From Rhynochetos jubatus (lineage: Eukaryota; Chordata; Aves; Eurypygiformes; Rhynochetidae), in the NCBI GenBank assembly GCA_027574665.1, contig CM050657.1:23476700-23540699 (forward strand): 64,000 nt of DNA. The letters run 5' to 3'. The notes under the pieces are model-generated. The model saw only the letters and a program-made list of their open reading frames with translations, was not told the origin of the DNA and made no database searches. Positions within the stretch are counted from its first letter, which is position 1, and each line of letters starts with the position of its first letter. This document shows, one piece after another, positions 12,282 to 26,078 of the stretch. Both the position numbers and the translations under genes were made by a program.

Positions 12282-14749
12282 AAATGTACTTTTTAGTGCC
12301 CAGGCTAAAAATCCAGTGAGTTGCAATCATACCCAAACCAAGTTAATTTAATAGAATTTCTTTCCATAGAAGAACTCAACTCTATTGGTACCTCAGTTCG
12401 CACATGAGAAAATAGACATGAAAGCAGCACTTTTTCCAGGACAAGGCTATTCTTTATGTCAAGCTGCCTGTACTGAATAATTTTTCCTAGTTTTATTTCC
12501 TTTCTGGAAAGATTTTTTCTCCTGGTACTTGTTTCATAACAAGAGAAAGATGAAAGTATACAGAAATTTGCAATCAGGACTTCCACAGCTGTTCATTGCA
12601 GCAGGGAAATCATACGAATGACTCCCTCCTGTGTCCCTTGCTATACCATCATAAATCTGCATTCCCATTTCCCCTGGCACAAGGACACTGGAGTTTACTG
12701 AAACTGTCAGAGCCAAGAGAACCAGCTCTCATCCTTATTACTGTCTGGCTGCAAGAAAAACTGCTTAGGTAGGGCACAGAGGGCTTCAAGGTCCATGTGC
12801 ATAAGGCCAAGAAACTGTGGCATTGCAATTAGCTGTCAGAATGGGCACACAAGGGCTGCTTCCGATTTTCAGGTAATTGCCCTCTTCAGAGGGAGCCTCT
12901 CTATTAGGAAGCACCCTGCAGAAAAAGGCACTGGCACTAACTTAGAATGCCACCTGAAAAAGGGTAGAAATTTCTCATGAAATGTAAGATTTCGGCAAGC
13001 TGGGGCAAGGCTACAGGGGGAGGTAAAAGTTCAAACAGAAACATAAAAGTTGCTATTAAAAGGCAAAGCCAATTCAAAGTATTACATGTGCACAAAAATT
13101 CAAGCTGTAAAAAACTTAGATCTTCTAAGGACCACAGTCCTCTTTCAGTTACAGCAGGAATTGGAGAAGGATACATTTAGCCCTTAACACTTCTTGACTA
13201 ACCTCATCACTTGAATCAGATTTTTACAGGAGGGTCGTTTCTCCATGCAGTAACCAGTCTGGCCTCAGCTATCAATCCACTTCACTGCCAGCTGAATGAG
13301 AGTCTGTGTCAGAAGCAGAACTGTACTAGACTCAAGCCTCTTGCTACTATAAACTTCACATTTTAAACGTAGTATTTTACTGCTATTTAATCATTTAACA
13401 AGAAATCAGGGGTGGTTTTTTCCATTTTTATAAAACTAAATATCAGTATCTCCAGTTGAATGATTCACATCAATTCTTAAACATCTCCCACTTAGAGAAC
13501 AATGATCTCTATTTGTTTCTTTTTACCTTTTTTGTCGTTACAACAAAATAAACCTTTCAAAAGCCAGACCTTCTCTCCAGATGACAAAAACCTGTAGCTA
13601 ATGAACTGAAAATGATACACAAGAAAAGCCACCTCCTTTCAGAAGAGTTATTCCAATTGGTTAACAAAAGCCATTCTGACATAGTCAAGTTCAGCATTAG
13701 AAATAGAACAGAATTTCTGCTAGCAACAAGGCTGTTCTCAAGGAATGTCCAGAAATTTCAGCAAGAAATTTGCTTAACAATGCTTCAGGTTCTCAGTGTA
13801 GCTATGTAATTCTCCCATTAGATCTAGCAAGTCTTTTTGTGCATCAAGGTGACATAAAACACGACACAAATAAATCAGCAAAAAGAATTATTGAATGCTA
13901 TTTTTTATATTTTCTCCAGGGACACTGAAATTTCTCATTAAAAGAGGGCCTGGTTGCAAACAACAAATCCATATACCAAATTAATATACTGTTGATTAAA
14001 CATGGGGAATATATACAGCAAGATTATAAATATGGATTTTATGCATCACTATACAGAATCTGCAATGAAATCTCTGCTTCCCACAAATGTAACAAAGGAA
14101 TAAACATGTTGCAGGAATGGATTTATTGCACAAAGTTCCACATTTAAGAGGTCTCCAGAGCAGTATTATGTGCTAGGTACACTCTGATTGATAGCAGCTT
14201 CCAATACAGACCCCTTTATTCCCTAACATATTTCACTATCAAAGCTACAAATGATTTTTTTTCCTGTTTCTTTTCCTTCCATTCACTGACAGTTAAAACC
14301 TTCCTAAACAATGACAGGAAATTTCTGGAAACCCTTTCATTAAAAAAAAAAAAAAAAAAGAGGTTATACTTTCTAAGACATCTTTGCTAGCACTGACTCC
14401 ATCCACCAGTAAAGGAATACCACACAACAGGGGAAACCTAAACACTGTTTTGAAAGCTGGGTTGTGTGCAAGGAATCAGAACAGCCTCTGATTCAACACA
14501 CGCTGAGACTTATGGGAATTTCTTTACCAAGTCCCACAATCTCCAGACCACCCCTTTGTCCTTAAAAAAGTGGCAATCCCCATTGCCTTTCAACAGAAAC
14601 TTGCATAGCATCCATCTCTTCCTAAGGAAGAAGGGTATGTCCCCCTGTGACTCCAGATGAACCTTGCCTGGGTTTCTGAAAGAACCCTCTTCCCACACAA
14701 ACATTAGGAAAAGTGGCAAGAAACAGATGATGCCACCACTTTTAAAGCA
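12282..14749. other. Gene-free single-copy DNA with an A18 run
   Basis: No supportable gene. Open frames stay under about 95 codons. An uninterrupted A18 run sits at 14342-14359. No poly(A)-tailed element, such as a processed pseudogene, can be recognised upstream of it, so I treat it as a simple mononucleotide tract. Confidence 0.55.
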
Positions 14750-15140
14750 AACTTCCCTCTGGGAACTGATGACACGGTTATCATTATCTGAAAGGGGTTT
14801 TATTACGGTTTTTGTATTGTTATTTTTTATGCGGTTGTCACGTAGTTGAAGCTTTGCTAAAAATCAATCTGTAGCGCGCCTTTAATGATAACAAGCTCAT
14901 TTATTAACGTGCAAATCAAAATCTGTCTGACACCTACATATATGCTCATTGAGGACCCTGTTACAGGCTTTGAAACCACCATCACTACTTGCAGCGCTAG
15001 GCATAAATCCTCTCAGCTGCGGAACTGGAGCCTACAGAGCGGACAAATACACTGCATAGTGGCTTTCAGACACATTATACCAATTTATTCCCAAGTCCAA
15101 AGCAAAATCTGTTCTAATTGCATTGAATCAGCCTCGCTTC
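14750..15140. promoter_or_regulatory. AT-rich, CpG-retaining block, candidate enhancer or conserved element
   Basis: By eye there are about 11 CpGs in this AT-rich stretch, close to the number expected without CpG loss, while the flanks are nearly CpG-free. Motif-like words include a RUNX-type TGCGGT (14830-14835), CACGTA just after it, GCGCGC near 14874-14879, a GATA-type TGATAA at 14885-14890 and several ATTA cores. Retained CpGs in AT-rich vertebrate DNA often mark hypomethylated or strongly conserved regulatory sequence. An overlapping open frame (14885-15220, 111 codons) resembles no protein I know and is probably incidental. Confidence 0.3.
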
Positions 15141-18100
15141 CTTTGAAGACACCAGTTTTATGTCAAACCTTGGTAACTGAACATCATTTGTTTGTTGTTT
15201 GTGTTGAAATGAAGTGCTAACTAGTACATCTCCTGTTAAAGAAAGACTGGCATTGAGTAATTCTAATCAGTCCCTTTATGAGAAAGTCTGTTTCCCTTCT
15301 GCCCATGTTTGCTGTCTGCATGCTAATTCACCCTTGCTTAAACATGCAATGCTGTCACCACTTATCCAAGTAAATCCGGATATTTTTTTAAAACCACATT
15401 AAGACAGGTGTAGTAAATGATTTATGCATCTGGACTGCATTGTTCCCAGGATAGACACACATACATATAAATACCCTCTTGAGTCAGTCTAACATATGTA
15501 CGTGCTTTAACCACACCGTACAATTACTTATTTCCTGGAGTTTGAGTAATTTTTATGTATTCCATCTCCTCTATCTTGCACAATATGCTGCCATTTACTA
15601 AATTCACTAGAGAAAACCTATGGCCTACTGCCCTACATTAAAGCCCTGCTAACTAATTACAGATATTCTTTCAGGACTGTGTTCTGGATCAATGGGAGAA
15701 AAAAAAAAGTGTCCCATACTTTCCCTTTGTTTTTTCATTTCCACACCACAGCTAATGGCTCTTGTATTGAAACCCTATGCTGAATGTAATGAAATGCAAG
15801 ACTCTTCCGCATCCATGGTTACTATTTACTAACAAAACTGATGATGTCAGGAATTTAATTAGGTTGTTTCTAGCACAGAGATTTTAAACCATGAAATCAT
15901 TATAGTGTCTAATCTTTTCTTTGTTTGGTTTTTATAAAAAAGTAAACCCCAAACTAAACACCATTCCTCTGTCACAGAAAGCTGAGCTTCTCAGGATTTT
16001 CCAGGCACAGCACACTAACAGGTTTAAGAGTAATTAACACAAGCTATTCCACACACTTTTCAAACCACACCACAGCAGCAACTGCCACTAGCACTGTTGT
16101 ACCAGTGTTTTTATTACAAATCCTTACTTTCAAGATTTATAACTTGGCTGTAAAAACGAGCTTTAGGCTAAAATTTGGCATATATGCTCAAGCAATTAAT
16201 TTTTAACACCAAGTTGTTATAAACAGGCATAGAGGTAGGATACACTGGGGTACTCCCCTTGTCCCCACCACTACAGAGCAGAGCAAAGTGGGTGCAGGGG
16301 CCATGGAGATGTCCCCCACGTGTGTCTCAGCACCACTTAATCTTCATCCATCTAATCACTGGCCCTCCTATCCTGCTGAAGCACCTCCTGTACAAGGGAA
16401 CACCCCCAGTTGCCCTCCCCCCCACTTCGGGGGCTAAACAGCTTTTGCTAGGAACAAAGCTCTTTCTTGGCCACAAAGAGGATCAGGCCCAGAGGCCCAT
16501 CTCTGGAATGACACTGTTCTCCTGTACATTCCTGCCTTGGCCAAGCCCTTTCCCAGGTCCAGCAGCAGCTCATTAGGGAGCCAGCAATGAAGCCACCAAG
16601 CACCAGGCAGCCAATTTCAGAAATCCTATATATGTATTTGTCAAGTCCTTACAACCCTCAAAGATCCTGGGGCCAGACGAAGCTGGCCTTCGGTAGGAAG
16701 ACCACTCTGTCATGATGCTGCTGCCTGCAACAGCTCCATGTTCAAGAAATAAGGATGGGAGCAGACAAAGCACCTCCCACAACTGGTTCTCCCTGCCAGC
16801 TCAGTTCACCGACCTGGGAGCATGGATTGCTCCAAGGTGGGATAATCAGAGGGCTCTGAGCAGCAGAGATGCAGCCCATGTCCAACCAGTGAACATCTAT
16901 AGGATTCTCTCCAGAGACAGAGACCACAGGAATATCAACAAGCAACAAACTACAGGTAATTAATACCTGTTATATCCTCTCTACTAATCTAAACAAAAAC
17001 TGAGAACTCGAGGGCAGCACTGAACATGGTATTTGTACGTGCTTTTATTGACTAACAACTTGCAACCCGTCGTAATCAGAAAACTTCTCCCTTGAGCAAG
17101 ATTTAAACCACAAAACATCATTCAAGACCACTTTATTTGCATAATATCAAGATAGTTTCTATTGGCTATACTGAAGATGGGCTGGAAATGCTGCTCTTTA
17201 CCATCAGCATCATATATCAAACTCTGGGCCACCTGTTATGTCTCCTACTTATGCTGATCGCCAACTGAATAGCTATCTATTCATTACCTCTGCATGAAAA
17301 CCACTCTGCATAATGGAGTCATGGTCCCCCCAAGGAGGCTACAATAGTACAGACAAGTGAAAAATGTGAGGATTACTGTAATGCCCTTGGGAGAATTAGA
17401 GCATGCCAGGAAAACTCAGTCCTCTTCATCTCTACAAAAGGGATAAAACCATTCTTTATCACTATTACCACCAACGCTTCTTAACATACAAAGCCAGAGG
17501 TAGTCTGTCAAAAAGCAGTAGGATACCAGACAAACTAAAGAACTTCATTAAACCCAAATTTCCCAGAGTTGTATTTCTGGAGTTTTGACAGCTTCCTCTT
17601 TGTCATCAGGAGTAGAAATTTCATGAAAGTGTCTAAAGTTCTAAGTGACAGGAATGTGATCACACTTAAGAGTTAAAAAAAAAAAATCCAAAGGTATAAC
17701 TTCAAAGAAAAATAAGCTAGAAGTCAAACTCAAATCAACACATGGAATTGCTAGAGGCTCCAAAGAATCATTTTCCTGACTATATCCTTTTGAATAGAAA
17801 GCTGCTGAAAGGTAGATTGGTAGAAGATCATTGCACTGGAGTTAAGATAATCGTTTAGTTTTGTCACGCAAGATAAAAGCAACTCAGATTTACTGCTTCT
17901 TCGTGTATCAACATTCTCATGAAGTCCAAGATAATCATTCGCAAGAAAAAACCTCTTACTCCACTGCAATCCTCTTCACTGTTTAAACTTCTGCTGAAAC
18001 GTGCTTATGTGGTTTGGTCAAAGCCTTTTGCTAATCAGCAAATTGTTTTGGTTGCGGAAGAAACCGGAACCTGAAGTTTCTGCAGTTCAAACCTACTCAT

Positions 18101-21100
18101 TTTCTGTATTATTTCCTAGATACTTCAAATCTTCAAAAGCTTGTCAGAATTTTTTTTTTTTAATTTGAAAATGGGACTGCACTTGAAGGTTATTGTACTT
18201 AATTTTTGAATCACAAAACACATTAGTAGAATTAAACCGAACCAAAGATGTGATCATCCCACATCCCAGAAAGACTGCAGAACAGATGTCCTTGAATAAT
18301 TTGAACTAGCATGTTAGGAATGTTTTACACCCAATCTTGGACCAGACCATCTCCCCAGGTCCTTTTGTCTAAATTACCCTGTGAACCCAGCTCTCAGTTA
18401 TTCAAAGGACTCTGGAGATAGTTCCCACCTCTGTACAGTTCAATCTTTAGGCTTAAAGGCCGGTCCCCGACAAATTCAAAACCAATGAATTTTTAACAGG
18501 CTCATGCCAGTTCTTAGGGAGAAGGAAATAATCTGTTCTTTCCCGCACAAGTCAGAAATAATAACTGAAGATGCTTTTGGACAGAAGGATGGATAGTTTT
18601 ACATCATCCCCAGACCAGTTCAGTTCCACACACCACAGTGGTAGGTGAAGGCTGCTTGCATATGTATCCACGTGGGGGCTAGAGGACTAAAATGCAAGTG
18701 CAGCACCCATTTCTAGCAATATCCCTCACAAACAAATTCAGTCCCTGCTACAGGACTGGCCTTTGCCCATCTTTGGCCTCAGTCAGAGAGGAAAGCCCAC
18801 CTCTCATGAGGAAGGCAGCACTTTTCCAGAGGAAGGCTGGCAGTAACGCTACTGCACTTAGCCCCTTGCAACATGCCTGCCACACTAAGCTGATAGCACA
18901 CAGCTGCACTACGTCCCTGTGCCAGCTCTGCACAGCACTCAGTGCAACGAATGAACAAAGGGGACTCCTGCATGTCCTCATTTGTGGAACGAGGACCACA
19001 CCAAGGCTTCTAACCTCACAGCTTTCTACATTTCAGAGGTGAAGCTACCAAGGTATTCTAGGTACAGCTGGAAGCACCCGTGGGTGAATGACTTGGTGAC
19101 AAACACGTTTCTAGAGGTGTTTTAAATAGAGATGCCTCACAGCACATAAGTCACCTTAAAGAATCCAGCAGACAGGACATGGGAGAGGAATCTGTGATAG
19201 TAACTGTATTACTTAAGTGAATGACAAAGGCTATTCTAACTGAGCATTTAATTACTTTGACCTTATATTAAAAAGCATCCCCTTTATTTTTGTTCCAGGT
19301 TTACATAATCAGTTTTCCCCCTCTTTGATCACTTAACAACATGCATTTCTCCTGCACAGAGCTGTGCTATTGTTCCCACCAGACTCCAGAACACAACTGT
19401 GCACTGTTATTGCACAAAAAGCAGAAACAGCCAGTATTGGCATTCTGCCATTGCCATTTCACTTATTTTCATCTTCAGTGCAAACTGTTCTTTGCTTGGC
19501 AAAGAATAAGTTGTGTGTGTCACAGTGGGGAGGGCAAAACTACGAGCTGAAAGTCAAACAGTACGTTCTGCTCACCATGCTGTGTTTTTAGGGCCTGAAA
19601 GTCACCCATGGTCAGCTGACTTAAGACTCACCATAGGAAAAAAATTCACAGATAGGAAGCAAAGTAAAAACCCTTGGAGAAATCTCCCTCCCCCAATATA
19701 GGCATGTAGTGAAGAATTCATAACATATCTTAGTCTATATTTACCATTGGAGACTGATACTTTAAGCACTTGGTTTGTCAAAGGACATAGGAGAAGGCAG
19801 AGCAAAGGAGAGTTACCAGAAGGACAGGTATAGCTCTCAGCACACTTGTTATTTACTGCCTTCCACTATAAAAATTAGGATGAACATATGACAAGCTACA
19901 GGATGAAAGAATAGGGCTAGCAGAGAGATGGCTTAAATCTACGGTAACTGGAAGATTCTCAGAATGGCTGCTTAGTTGATGTGCTCAAACACCACAATGC
20001 AGGATAAGGGCCTCAAGCCAAGAGGAAGGAATACAGCTTATCCCATCAAATAAGAATTTAAGATTCCAAGTTCTTCCTCATGTTGGGCCATTGCAAAAAA
20101 TGGTATTGAAATGCTGCAGGTGCATAATAAAACAAGTCTCATCAGTTTAAATATTTCTTCCACTAGAACAATGGCACAAGGGAAAGCAGATAATTTCAGA
20201 AAAGAGGCAGAGCAGCTGCAATTCATTTCAGCAGCAAAGAATCAGTAGCTTAAGACCAAACTAAAGAAATACAGTTGTCTAAGTGAGGAGTCTCTGGAGA
20301 GGCAGCATCAACATAGTCCAACTGTGGCTCAGAAGAGATAAAACCGATCCAGAATTTTATCCTAGGAAGATCCTGAATGAATGAGAACTTTTACAATCTG
20401 GCCTAAACAAGACCCCTACAATAATCTGGAAAAAAATGCACTCTTAATTCTTATTTGGTAGAAAATTCTCTAATTCATCAGTAGAAGTTATCACCATTAG
20501 CAGTCAATGCAAACTATTTCAGCTGCAGAATATTGTGGTCTCATCTGCCCAGACACTAAGCTGAAGTATCAAAAGTAATGCCCAAGCCTGGAATACATGA
20601 GATCTGCATTCAGTTTGTGGCACAGCAACAGACTTGCAGGCCTGTTTCATAGAGGTAGTAAAGGAGCAGATAAGGGCAGAAGAGTATCCTTCAGCTATGA
20701 TATACCAAATTAAAATAAGTATTTTACATTTAAATCTTTAAAATCAGATCTATACAGACGTTAATGGGAATTTTAGTTGTAGAAAACCAGCTCACATTCT
20801 GCTTATCATAAGTCATCACTACCTTCAGTCTTTTTGTACTTCTTGTCCGTTTGTGAAATGGGATACAGTTCTTACACCCTGCTTTTTTCTCACGAGGCTT
20901 TGCAGCACAATTCCTAGCCCTAGGAGTGCGATGCCTAACACAAAGGGGCTCTGAACTCATCTGAGATGATCAGTAACATCCCAAAGACAAGCAGCATTAA
21001 CATACCCCACACAAGCAGCCTTTAAGAAGTCTGTAGCTAAAAACAACCCTCCCTTCTCCCAAAATACATAGATTTGTTTTGTCAGTCTAATGGGACTATT

Positions 21101-24100
21101 GGACCTAGCAATTCATTTAAACAAAAATATTGTAACTGTGCCTCAATGAAGTGTGTTGGACACTGCCCTCCTTTCCTATTGTAAGGAAAACTACTGCATC
21201 AGCAGCCTGACCACACACTTTCTTCTAGGGTTGAACTGCTGCCACTTTATCAGGATTGAACTGTACCTGGAGAAATGCACTAGAGAGCTCACAGCATGTT
21301 TCACAGTAACAGCATCTGCAAGGACAGTCACTCAGATCTACACATCCCCTATGTACATCTAATATTAAAGTGTACAGTACTTGAAACCTTTAGAAGTAGG
21401 GACAGGTTGAAGTTCATCCTGCTTTTGAGTCCTGCTACAGACTGTCAAACTGACCTGAAGATCTCTGGGCCTCTGGTCATTCATAAAAACAGGAATAAAA
21501 CCACCTCCTTTCACATGCCTCTCCCCCCCACCTCCTTAACCTATATTGTTTAGGCCATACGTTCCCCGTGTAAGGGTCTGACTTACTGTATAGTATCTAG
21601 TCTGAGAAAGAGTCTTAGCCCTGGCATTCCAATGCAAATTAAAAGGTGAAATACCCTATTTCTTGAAACATCCAGTCCTTTTCAAAGTTGTCTAAAGAGT
21701 TTCCAGAAACATCAAGGTATTTTAATATTTTATAGTAGAATACAGCAAAAGAGATGAAAGAGGCCTCTGCAAGAGGCCAGATTCATCTACATCAGGGTTC
21801 CAGGCTTGACTCTTCCCTGCCAGAACTGAGGCAGTTCCTAACTGAAAGCAGCAAGAACTCCACATGCATTGTCAGTACAGTTTCACCTGTACCCAAACAC
21901 CTGCTGTAAGGAGCAGTTTAAACAAATCAAAATTCACCATCACAGAAACACATTCTCTTCATCACTTGAAGAGACTGTATGAGGAAAGGTTCAAAATCTT
22001 CAGTATTTTAATTTTTTTCTCCAATTCAGTCAGTTTTAAACACCTAACCTCATGAGTTAGCTCTGTCAGCTAATTCCTGCATTTAAGCTGTTTTGGAGAA
22101 ATGACACACATACAACAGTGAGAAGCTACGCTGAAAGACATAGCTCTAAGGACTTGGCAATTGGCGTCACTTCGTTTTCATTTTAGTGGTTTCTTCACTT
22201 GACTTCTCATTATGGTAGAGAAAGGACAAAGGCAGCATGTGATTATTCCACATATGTTTTATCTACAGATGTGCACACTCAGATCATCTGAGCTATCAGT
22301 TTACATTGTGATACCCTGCTGCACTCATCTTGTGAGAACCTTGGAGTGTTATGAGGTGTGATGCATGTCTAAGAGCTCACTTGGTTACAGCACAGTAATG
22401 AACACAGGAAAATGGGATGGCTCTGGGGCTTAGTATCTATGTCCCTTATGCCTGCTGCCGAGCAGGAACTCAAAATTACAAAGGCAGGTTGAGCTTTCTG
22501 TAACTCGACTAGACTGGATGGGGATGGCAGTAGAAATACAGCAGAAGTGCTTGGCCCAAACACTTGGGTGCACCTCATCCAAGAATTTGGGAAAAGCTTC
22601 GATGGATAGCCTCCTCTGAGCTCTCAGCATCACAACTGGTCTAAACAGGCCGGTTTTAGAACTAGTTTGGGAGCATGGACTTGTGATGTAGCCACAACAG
22701 CAGGAGGGTTGTACTAAGTGACACCGAGGACTTTGTATCTCAAAAAGCAGCAAGGGTAGACTCAGAGTTTCAGACTCTTGGTTTATGCAAGCATGCCAGG
22801 GTGAAATACGGATTCAGAGCCACTTCTGTGCTGAATTCCCGAGCTTGATGTCAAGAGCCTGAACTTCAAGAACTGCTCACTAACCTCTCATAAAACACCC
22901 TCTGACTGACGGAAGCAGCTGGACTAATCTGGGGGTACATCTATAGGCTTCACCCTCCCCAAGTACTACCTGTAGCCATATGAAGGGGCAAGGACTGTTA
23001 CTGATTGCTCATAACACTTGTCTTTCTGCCTGTTGAAGTTAAAATGCATAGTAATGGAACCTCTTCCTGGCAGCCCTAACACTATCCATTTCTTTACAAA
23101 GTTGCTTTCTAGCTGTTTGGTAAAGTTATCTGTAAATTTTCCCAATACTTCAGCTACAGAGTTACATGGCCTGCAACCCATATGGGTTGCTGCTAGTCTC
23201 AGTGAAAGACACCATTAATCAGCTGCTGACAGCACAAACCAGATTTAAATTGTACAATTTGGGCAGGAGGAGAGAGGGCGGGGCAGGGGAGACAAATGAA
23301 TCTGATCTTCAGTGGAGAAGATACAAAGGTAACAGGTGCTGGTACGCCATGACCTCAGCCTCATCACTGTTCCTGTAGGACTAATATAAAGTTTAACAAT
23401 CAAAGAAGAAAGTGAGAGAGGGATTCATCTGTAGCAGCCACTAGCTACGCTCTAGCAGCTCAGCAGATGGTAAAGGCAAGGTTAGCTCCACAGCCTGAGC
23501 GGAGTGGAGCTGTACTGGGTGCCAGATAAAGACCTCAAAGCACCAGAGTACTCTCTACAACAGGGACATGACCCAGCTGAAAACCAGCAGAGCTCCAGCA
23601 GGATCACTTGTGAGGACAGGGCATCTCATTCCATTTCCTCCACAGTGGATGGACACCACTCAGGAGTGAGAGGACCGAGTGCCTTAGGGAATTAAGCAGA
23701 CCCTTAACACCTAGCGAGCACGCAGTTCTGTGATACGTACCCAGCCTCAAGTGCTCGCTTCAGCACTGACAAGAAAAGACCACAGGAAAGCATCCTGTGC
23801 CTCCCTGCCCGTCAGTCTGGAGAATCAGATGCAAACACCACCTAATACTTACATTTCTGAAGTTCACAAAACAAACTAGAATTAAAAACAAACAAGCAAT
23901 AGATGATTGCTCAGACTACAACTGCAGCAATGAACAGCTAATACAGAAACCAGACGCCAAGTAAGTTATCTGCATATGCTCTGTGCACACAGGATCATGA
24001 CAAATCCATGGAACAGCTAACAAGGAAAAACACTTGGGACTAACATGACCTCAAGAATAGATGAGAAGCAGCAGAAGAATGAGAAGAGGCTAAGAACCAT

Positions 24101-25167
24101 CAGAGGTCTCAGATGAGGGGAAGAAGATATGGGAAGCAGTAAAATGCCATTCAGTTAACAAGAAGGATTTTGTCCCGCTTGTCTGCCTATCCTGGCTAAT
24201 TTATGACTCCCAAGAAACAAGGCTCATCTGTGAACGCAAAGCACACTATCAAGCTGTAGGCTTCAAACAGATCTTTTAAAAGTAGCCATGATCAGATCTG
24301 TAAGACCGAGTGTGCACAGAAAACCAATGCACTCCAATTTGCTCTTTGTCCTGAACTCACAAATTCCCTTTCGTGTGACTAATCAGACAGAATAAACACA
24401 CTCTTGGATCTAGATGTCACAGCTGATGAGTCTTGGGCAGATTATCAGGCACAAGTTGTGCCAGCTGATATCAGGATGAGCTGATGGCTTCTGAACAGGC
24501 TTTTCTTTATTCACATTTGGCTTTTGTGACACATGCCTTTTACTGGGAAAATGCGGTTCTTCACACCACAAAAAGCCCTCACAGTAAGAGGAAAAATAAC
24601 TTTTCTGATGCTGAATCTATTCTACTCTTCAGCTTTCTTGCTGACATGCAAACATCAAGTGTTACATGAAGGATGAGATCATGTCCGTGATCTCAACCTG
24701 AATGTTACCATATGGGTTAATAGTTTTGCTGGCTCCCATGCTGGAAGTGGTTTAAATTTTCCAGAAGTTCAGTGGTCCAATTTAAGAAAACAAAACTCTC
24801 CCAAAACTTCAGACATTAATCTTGGTTGCAATTCCAGTACAATCAATGGAACCACAAGATGGAAAAAATTGCCAATTTTTTTCCATCTCAGACAAGACTA
24901 AGGTTACATGGGCCACAGGCAGAAAAACTGTCTGCTTCCTCCAAGCCAAAAGTGAAACTATACCTTTGACAAAGAATAAAAATATATAACCCAGTTCAGA
25001 CTAGGTTCAAGCGCCACAATTTAACTGATATTTGTCAACATCTATATTTCACATAGATCAAGGACACAATGTTTATGTGCTATCAATAAATCTTTCAGAA
25101 TCTTTTTCTTGCCTCAAGTCATGGTCAAACTCAGCTTGTCACAGATGTAACCTGAAAGTAGTTTTCT
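15141..25167. other. Gene-free single-copy DNA
   Basis: Ten kilobases without a recognisable gene or transposon. The longest frames are about 116 codons (plus, 18692-19042) and 107 codons (minus, 22430-22753). Both lie in slightly GC-richer patches where stops are rarer, and frames on the other strand overlap them. A G-rich patch at 23261-23290 has closely spaced G runs. A 14-residue resemblance to CR1 ORF2 at about 21967-22008 is too short to call. Confidence 0.55.
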
Positions 25168-25340
25168 GTATGTGTGTGTATACATACACACATGCGTATA
25201 TATACACACAGGTTTTTTAAATAGATAAAACTGAGATGGAATCTGCATGTATGTACACATGAAGGGTAAATTGCTTACAGCAACAGACTGTATGGGTAGC
25301 AATAACAGGTCTGAAATCCATGTATGTGTGTATACAGGCT
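25168..25340. repeat. Alternating TG/TA/CA tract cluster
   Basis: Short alternating purine-pyrimidine runs of TG, TA and CA steps recur at 25168-25211, 25245-25259 and 25321-25335. The first run switches from TGTGTGTGTA to TACATACACA at 25180/25181, giving a partial inverted symmetry. It looks like a decayed (TG)n/(TA)n microsatellite. Such tracts vary in length between individuals and can adopt non-B DNA structure. Confidence 0.6.
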
Positions 25341-26040
25341 ATACATAATGACTGAACAAAATGCCTATTATACCTCTAGGAACTAGAAGCATCAAGCCTG
25401 GGTTTACAAAGGTATTTCAGGGACCTAAGTACACAGGTAAATGCTGAATGGATTTTACAAAAGTCACCTGAGCTAAGATTTGCGTCACTGAAGAACAGCC
25501 TCCTTTGTTAAATCATGCAACTCCCTGGTAGGAATTCAACCACACTTAGCTGCTCCAATGACTTCATGAATCTTTTTCCTTATGTCCCCCCACTACATGC
25601 ATTGGCTCAGTCAGCAGCTGCCTAACGGGGCATAGTTAGATATTGTATAGGGACAATGCCTCATTGTGGTAGAGGTTGTTGTTTAGTGAGTTCACAGCAA
25701 TTCCCAGTTCAAAATGTCTCTGACAATCAGTGCAAATCACAGTAAAACACCACCCAAAATATAAACATAAATATCAACTTGTTGATGGATAAGGAAAGTG
25801 ATTATTTGAAGAGCACAGACTGAATAAGCACATAATGAACAAATGGTTAGAAATATCCTTGGCTCAAGGACAGCAGAGCAGGTAACCATGTCATCACAGA
25901 AAAAGGCAAGAAATAAAATTGGCAAAGCTAACATTGTGGCATGTGGCTTCTTCATACATTAATACCATGTACTGCGCTAAAGCATCTATACACGTCCTGC
26001 CTGCTCAATCCTCTTTGTACCACTGTACAAAATATTACAA

Positions 26041-26078
26041 AAATTACATTTATAACTGTAGAGTTATAAATGTAATTT
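26041..26078. repeat. Perfect 17-bp inverted repeat with 4-nt loop
   Basis: The left arm 26041-26057 and right arm 26062-26078 are exact reverse complements over 17 bp, separated by GTAG. Pairing breaks at the next base on each side. The arms are AT-rich. No flanking target duplication or transposase is visible, so this is a bare hairpin rather than a recognisable MITE. Confidence 0.9.

Noticed and set aside
14342-14359. A18 run as the tail of a processed pseudogene or SINE
   Set aside because: No coding remnant, SINE body or target duplication is visible beside it.
21960-22010. Translated LKRLYEERFKIFS resembling a CR1 ORF2 block
   Set aside because: Only about 13 residues fit, with no flanking match in DNA or protein.
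23261-23290. G-quadruplex-like G runs
   Set aside because: Only three well-spaced runs are present. The fourth requires a long loop, so the signal is weak.
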